DNA of 64,000 nucleotides from Rhizobium terrae (GTDB lineage Bacteria > Pseudomonadota > Alphaproteobacteria > Rhizobiales > Rhizobiaceae), in NCBI RefSeq assembly GCF_003425685.1, contig NZ_QJKM01000006.1:124001-188000 (forward strand). The letters run 5' to 3'. The notes under the pieces were generated by a model. That model worked only from the letters and a program-made list of their open reading frames with translations, ran no database searches and was not told the DNA's origin. Of the stretch, positions 62,383-64,000 are shown piece by piece. The position numbers and the translations under genes are program-made. Numbering within the stretch: position 1 is the first letter of the stretch; every line of letters begins with the position of its first letter.

Positions 62383-63585
62383 TCAGAGCGCCGAAAGCAG
62401 GGCCTGGGTCGGCCAGCCGTCCGCCGGCAGGCCAAGGCGGGCCTGTTCCTTCTGGACAGCGGTGCGTGTACCCGAACCAAGGATCCCGTCAACCTTGCCG
62501 ATATCGTGACCGAGCGCCTCGAGCTTGGTCTGCAGCGCCTTCATGCCACCGTCATCCAGGCCCTGGTCCGGCGTACCCTTCTGGTAGGTCGGAGCGCCGG
62601 AAAGCCGGGTGGCGAAATAGGCGGCCGACGTCGTGTATATGAAGGACTGGTTCCACTCGAGGTAGACGCCGAAATTCGGGTAGGTGAGGAAGGCCGGCCC
62701 CTTGCGGCCCTGTGGCAGGATGAGGGCGGCCGGAAGATTGCCGAAACCGGTATTGCCGTCGCGGGGCGTGACGCCCAGCTTGAACCACTCGCCTGCGGGA
62801 ATCTCGTTGCCGAGGCCGCTCTTTTCCCAAGGCAGGTTTTCCGGCAGCGTCACTTCCTGAATCCACGGCTGGCCGGCCCTGAAGCCGAGACTCTTGATGA
62901 ATTTCGCAGCTGTGAGGATGGCATCCGGGCTGCTGCTCTTGACGTTGACATGGCCGTCGCCATCGCCGTCGACGCCGTAGGCGATGATGTCTTCCGGCAG
63001 CATCTGGACCTGACCGATCTCGCCGGCCCAGGCTCCGGTATTGGTGGACGGGTTGAGGTCGCCGTGCTGCACCATCTCGATCAGCGCGATGAGCTGCGGG
63101 CGGAAGAGTTCGGGCCGGCGGCAATCGTGCGAGAGGGTCACCAGTGCATTGCGGGTGTTGAAATCACCCTGTACGGCGCCGAAATCGGTCTCCATTGCCC
63201 AGAAGGCGGTAATGACGCCGGCCGGCACGCCGAATTCCTTCTCGGCGCGGCCGAAGACGTCGGCGAGCTGCTTCATCTTCTGGCGGCCGATATCAAGGCG
63301 GGCCTGGCTGACGGTGCGTTGCGAGAATTCGAGGAAGGTCTGGCGGAAGACGCCCTGGGCACGATCCCGGGAAAGAACCTTCTGGTCGATCTGCGCACCG
63401 GCCAGCGCCTCGTCGGCGGCGCTCGCGGGAATGCCCTTCGAAACCGCTTCCGCCTTCACGCCGGCCAGGAAGGTAGCGAGATCGCCGCCACAAGCTGGTG
63501 CAGGCGTTTGTGCAAGCGCCGTTGAGGCGAGGCAGGCGGTGATGATGGAGGCGAAGGCGAGGCGGCGGGCGAAGGCAGCGGACAT
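62383..63585 (-). CDS. Lytic murein transglycosylase, MltB type, with C-terminal peptidoglycan-binding domain
   Basis: A 400-residue periplasmic enzyme. Signal peptide 1-25 (ARRLAFASIITACLASTALA), no lipobox. Catalytic SLT_2/MltB domain about 33-325 with the catalytic Glu in ITAFWAMETDFGAVQG and the conserved GAWAGEIGQVQMLPEDIIAY and VDGDGDGHVNV (calcium-binding EF-hand-like loop). C-terminal peptidoglycan-binding domain about 340-398 (LQTKLEALGHDIGKVDGILG). It cleaves the MurNAc-GlcNAc bond with 1,6-anhydro product. Upstream on the same strand, 139 bp away, is a GH25-type lysozyme gene. Confidence 0.93.
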   Translation of the reverse strand: MSAAFARRLAFASIITACLASTALAQTPAPACGGDLATFLAGVKAEAVSKGIPASAADEALAGAQIDQKVLSRDRAQGVFRQTFLEFSQRTVSQARLDIGRQKMKQLADVFGRAEKEFGVPAGVITAFWAMETDFGAVQGDFNTRNALVTLSHDCRRPELFRPQLIALIEMVQHGDLNPSTNTGAWAGEIGQVQMLPEDIIAYGVDGDGDGHVNVKSSSPDAILTAAKFIKSLGFRAGQPWIQEVTLPENLPWEKSGLGNEIPAGEWFKLGVTPRDGNTGFGNLPAALILPQGRKGPAFLTYPNFGVYLEWNQSFIYTTSAAYFATRLSGAPTYQKGTPDQGLDDGGMKALQTKLEALGHDIGKVDGILGSGTRTAVQKEQARLGLPADGWPTQALLSAL

Positions 63586-63724
63586 TAGGCGTTCCTGAAG
63601 TGAATGGGCACCGCCTCATGTCCGAAAGGTTTGTGACGGAAACGTGGGCGGCAAAGCGGTTGGCGCAGTTTTTATCGCAACCGCTTCGATATTGCCAGAC
63701 CGCTGTTTGCCGCAACCGGGACGC

Positions 63725-64000
63725 TTATTTGCCGGCGGCCGCCACCCAGGCATTCCAGTTCTTCGTCGTGCCGGCGAAGACGTTGATGTCCATCTCGCCC
63801 TTGATGCCCGGGACGAGGCCCGTCGACGTATATTGCCAGAAGGCCCAGCGGCGATCCGCATAGATCTTGCCCGGATGTGCCGCGACCGACCGCAGCCAGA
63901 AATGATGGTTGTTGAAGGCGCCGACGAGGTTGTCGCGATGGAAGTCGACCGAGGTGTAGATGATCGGCTTCTTTCCGTAATGGGTTTCGATGCGGTTCAT
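63725..64000 (-). CDS. GH25-type lysozyme, C-terminal part only
   Basis: At least 91 C-terminal residues of a glycoside hydrolase family 25 muramidase; the gene continues past the right edge. Blocks typical of the end of the GH25 barrel: KKPIIYTSVDFHRDNLV, HHFWLRSVAA, and RWAFWQYTSTGLVPGIKGEM followed by DINVF, where FWQYTSTG-x-V-x-G-I-x-x-x-x-D-x-N is the family pattern. The catalytic DxE lies outside the window. Often exported; could act on peptidoglycan together with the MltB-type enzyme. Confidence 0.85.
   Translation of the reverse strand: MNRIETHYGKKPIIYTSVDFHRDNLVGAFNNHHFWLRSVAAHPGKIYADRRWAFWQYTSTGLVPGIKGEMDINVFAGTTKNWNAWVAAAGK

Overview
The window looks like chromosome (or chromid) of a high-GC alphaproteobacterium of the Rhizobiaceae. 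The strongest pointers are a complete FixL/FixJ pair with the heme-PAS and helix-turn-helix sequences typical of Sinorhizobium/Rhizobium, many ABC and TRAP-like solute importers, GntR/RpiR/ROK regulators, and short palindromic intergenic elements of a kind scattered through rhizobial genomes. Nothing here fixes genus or species. No rRNA, tRNA, CRISPR array or prophage was found. One insertion sequence (IS1182 family) is present.

Layout. 1-4.5 kb: BMP-family (nucleoside-type) ABC importer with an amidase, and a divergent GntR regulator. 5.2-13.3 kb: M81/MlrC-type metallopeptidase, ROK repressor, dipeptide-type ABC importer (binding protein and two permeases, no ATPase), ROK sugar kinase and CutC, followed by a decayed GntR remnant. 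13.4-16.8 kb: oxygen-response module fixL-fixJ, a receiver-only protein that I read as a FixT-type antikinase, and fixK, with a FixK-type box and a FixJ-like site in the right places. 17-19.7 kb: a TctC-type binding protein divergent from a UbiD-family decarboxylase. 19.9-25.2 kb: a GGDEF-EAL protein and a hybrid histidine kinase. 25.2-27.2 kb: MgtC-family protein and an AGE-family sugar isomerase. 27.4-31.2 kb: metH.

31.4-43 kb: a polyamine-type ABC importer, an RpiR regulator and a divergent operon (N-formylglutamate amidohydrolase family, APC permease, glutamine-synthetase-like ligase, aldehyde dehydrogenase, iron alcohol dehydrogenase). Together these suggest a gamma-glutamylation route for an amino alcohol or amine. 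43.2-48 kb: orphan ParA, a protein with a ClpX-type zinc finger but no ATPase, an L,D-transpeptidase, a DUF4432 protein, a DUF442 phosphatase and a Rid-family protein. 48.1-53 kb: a translationally coupled EamA permease / CaiB CoA-transferase / ThDP enzyme operon and an alpha/beta hydrolase. 53.1-57.4 kb: ettA and a NIT-domain chemoreceptor ending in a CheR-tether pentapeptide. 57.4-58.9 kb: IS1182-family element. 59-60.9 kb: ArsR-methyltransferase regulator (SahR-like) and metF; their operator matches the one in front of metH 32 kb away. 61-64 kb: a 25-residue membrane peptide with its own terminator, an EamA permease, an MltB-type lytic transglycosylase and the end of a GH25 lysozyme.

The best candidates for new or under-described biology are the gamma-glutamyl pathway locus, the FixT-like receiver with three cysteines, the ClpX-zinc-finger orphan, the 25-residue peptide gene, and the IS that seems to sit inside a host terminator hairpin. 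All functions are read from sequence by eye; no database search was run.
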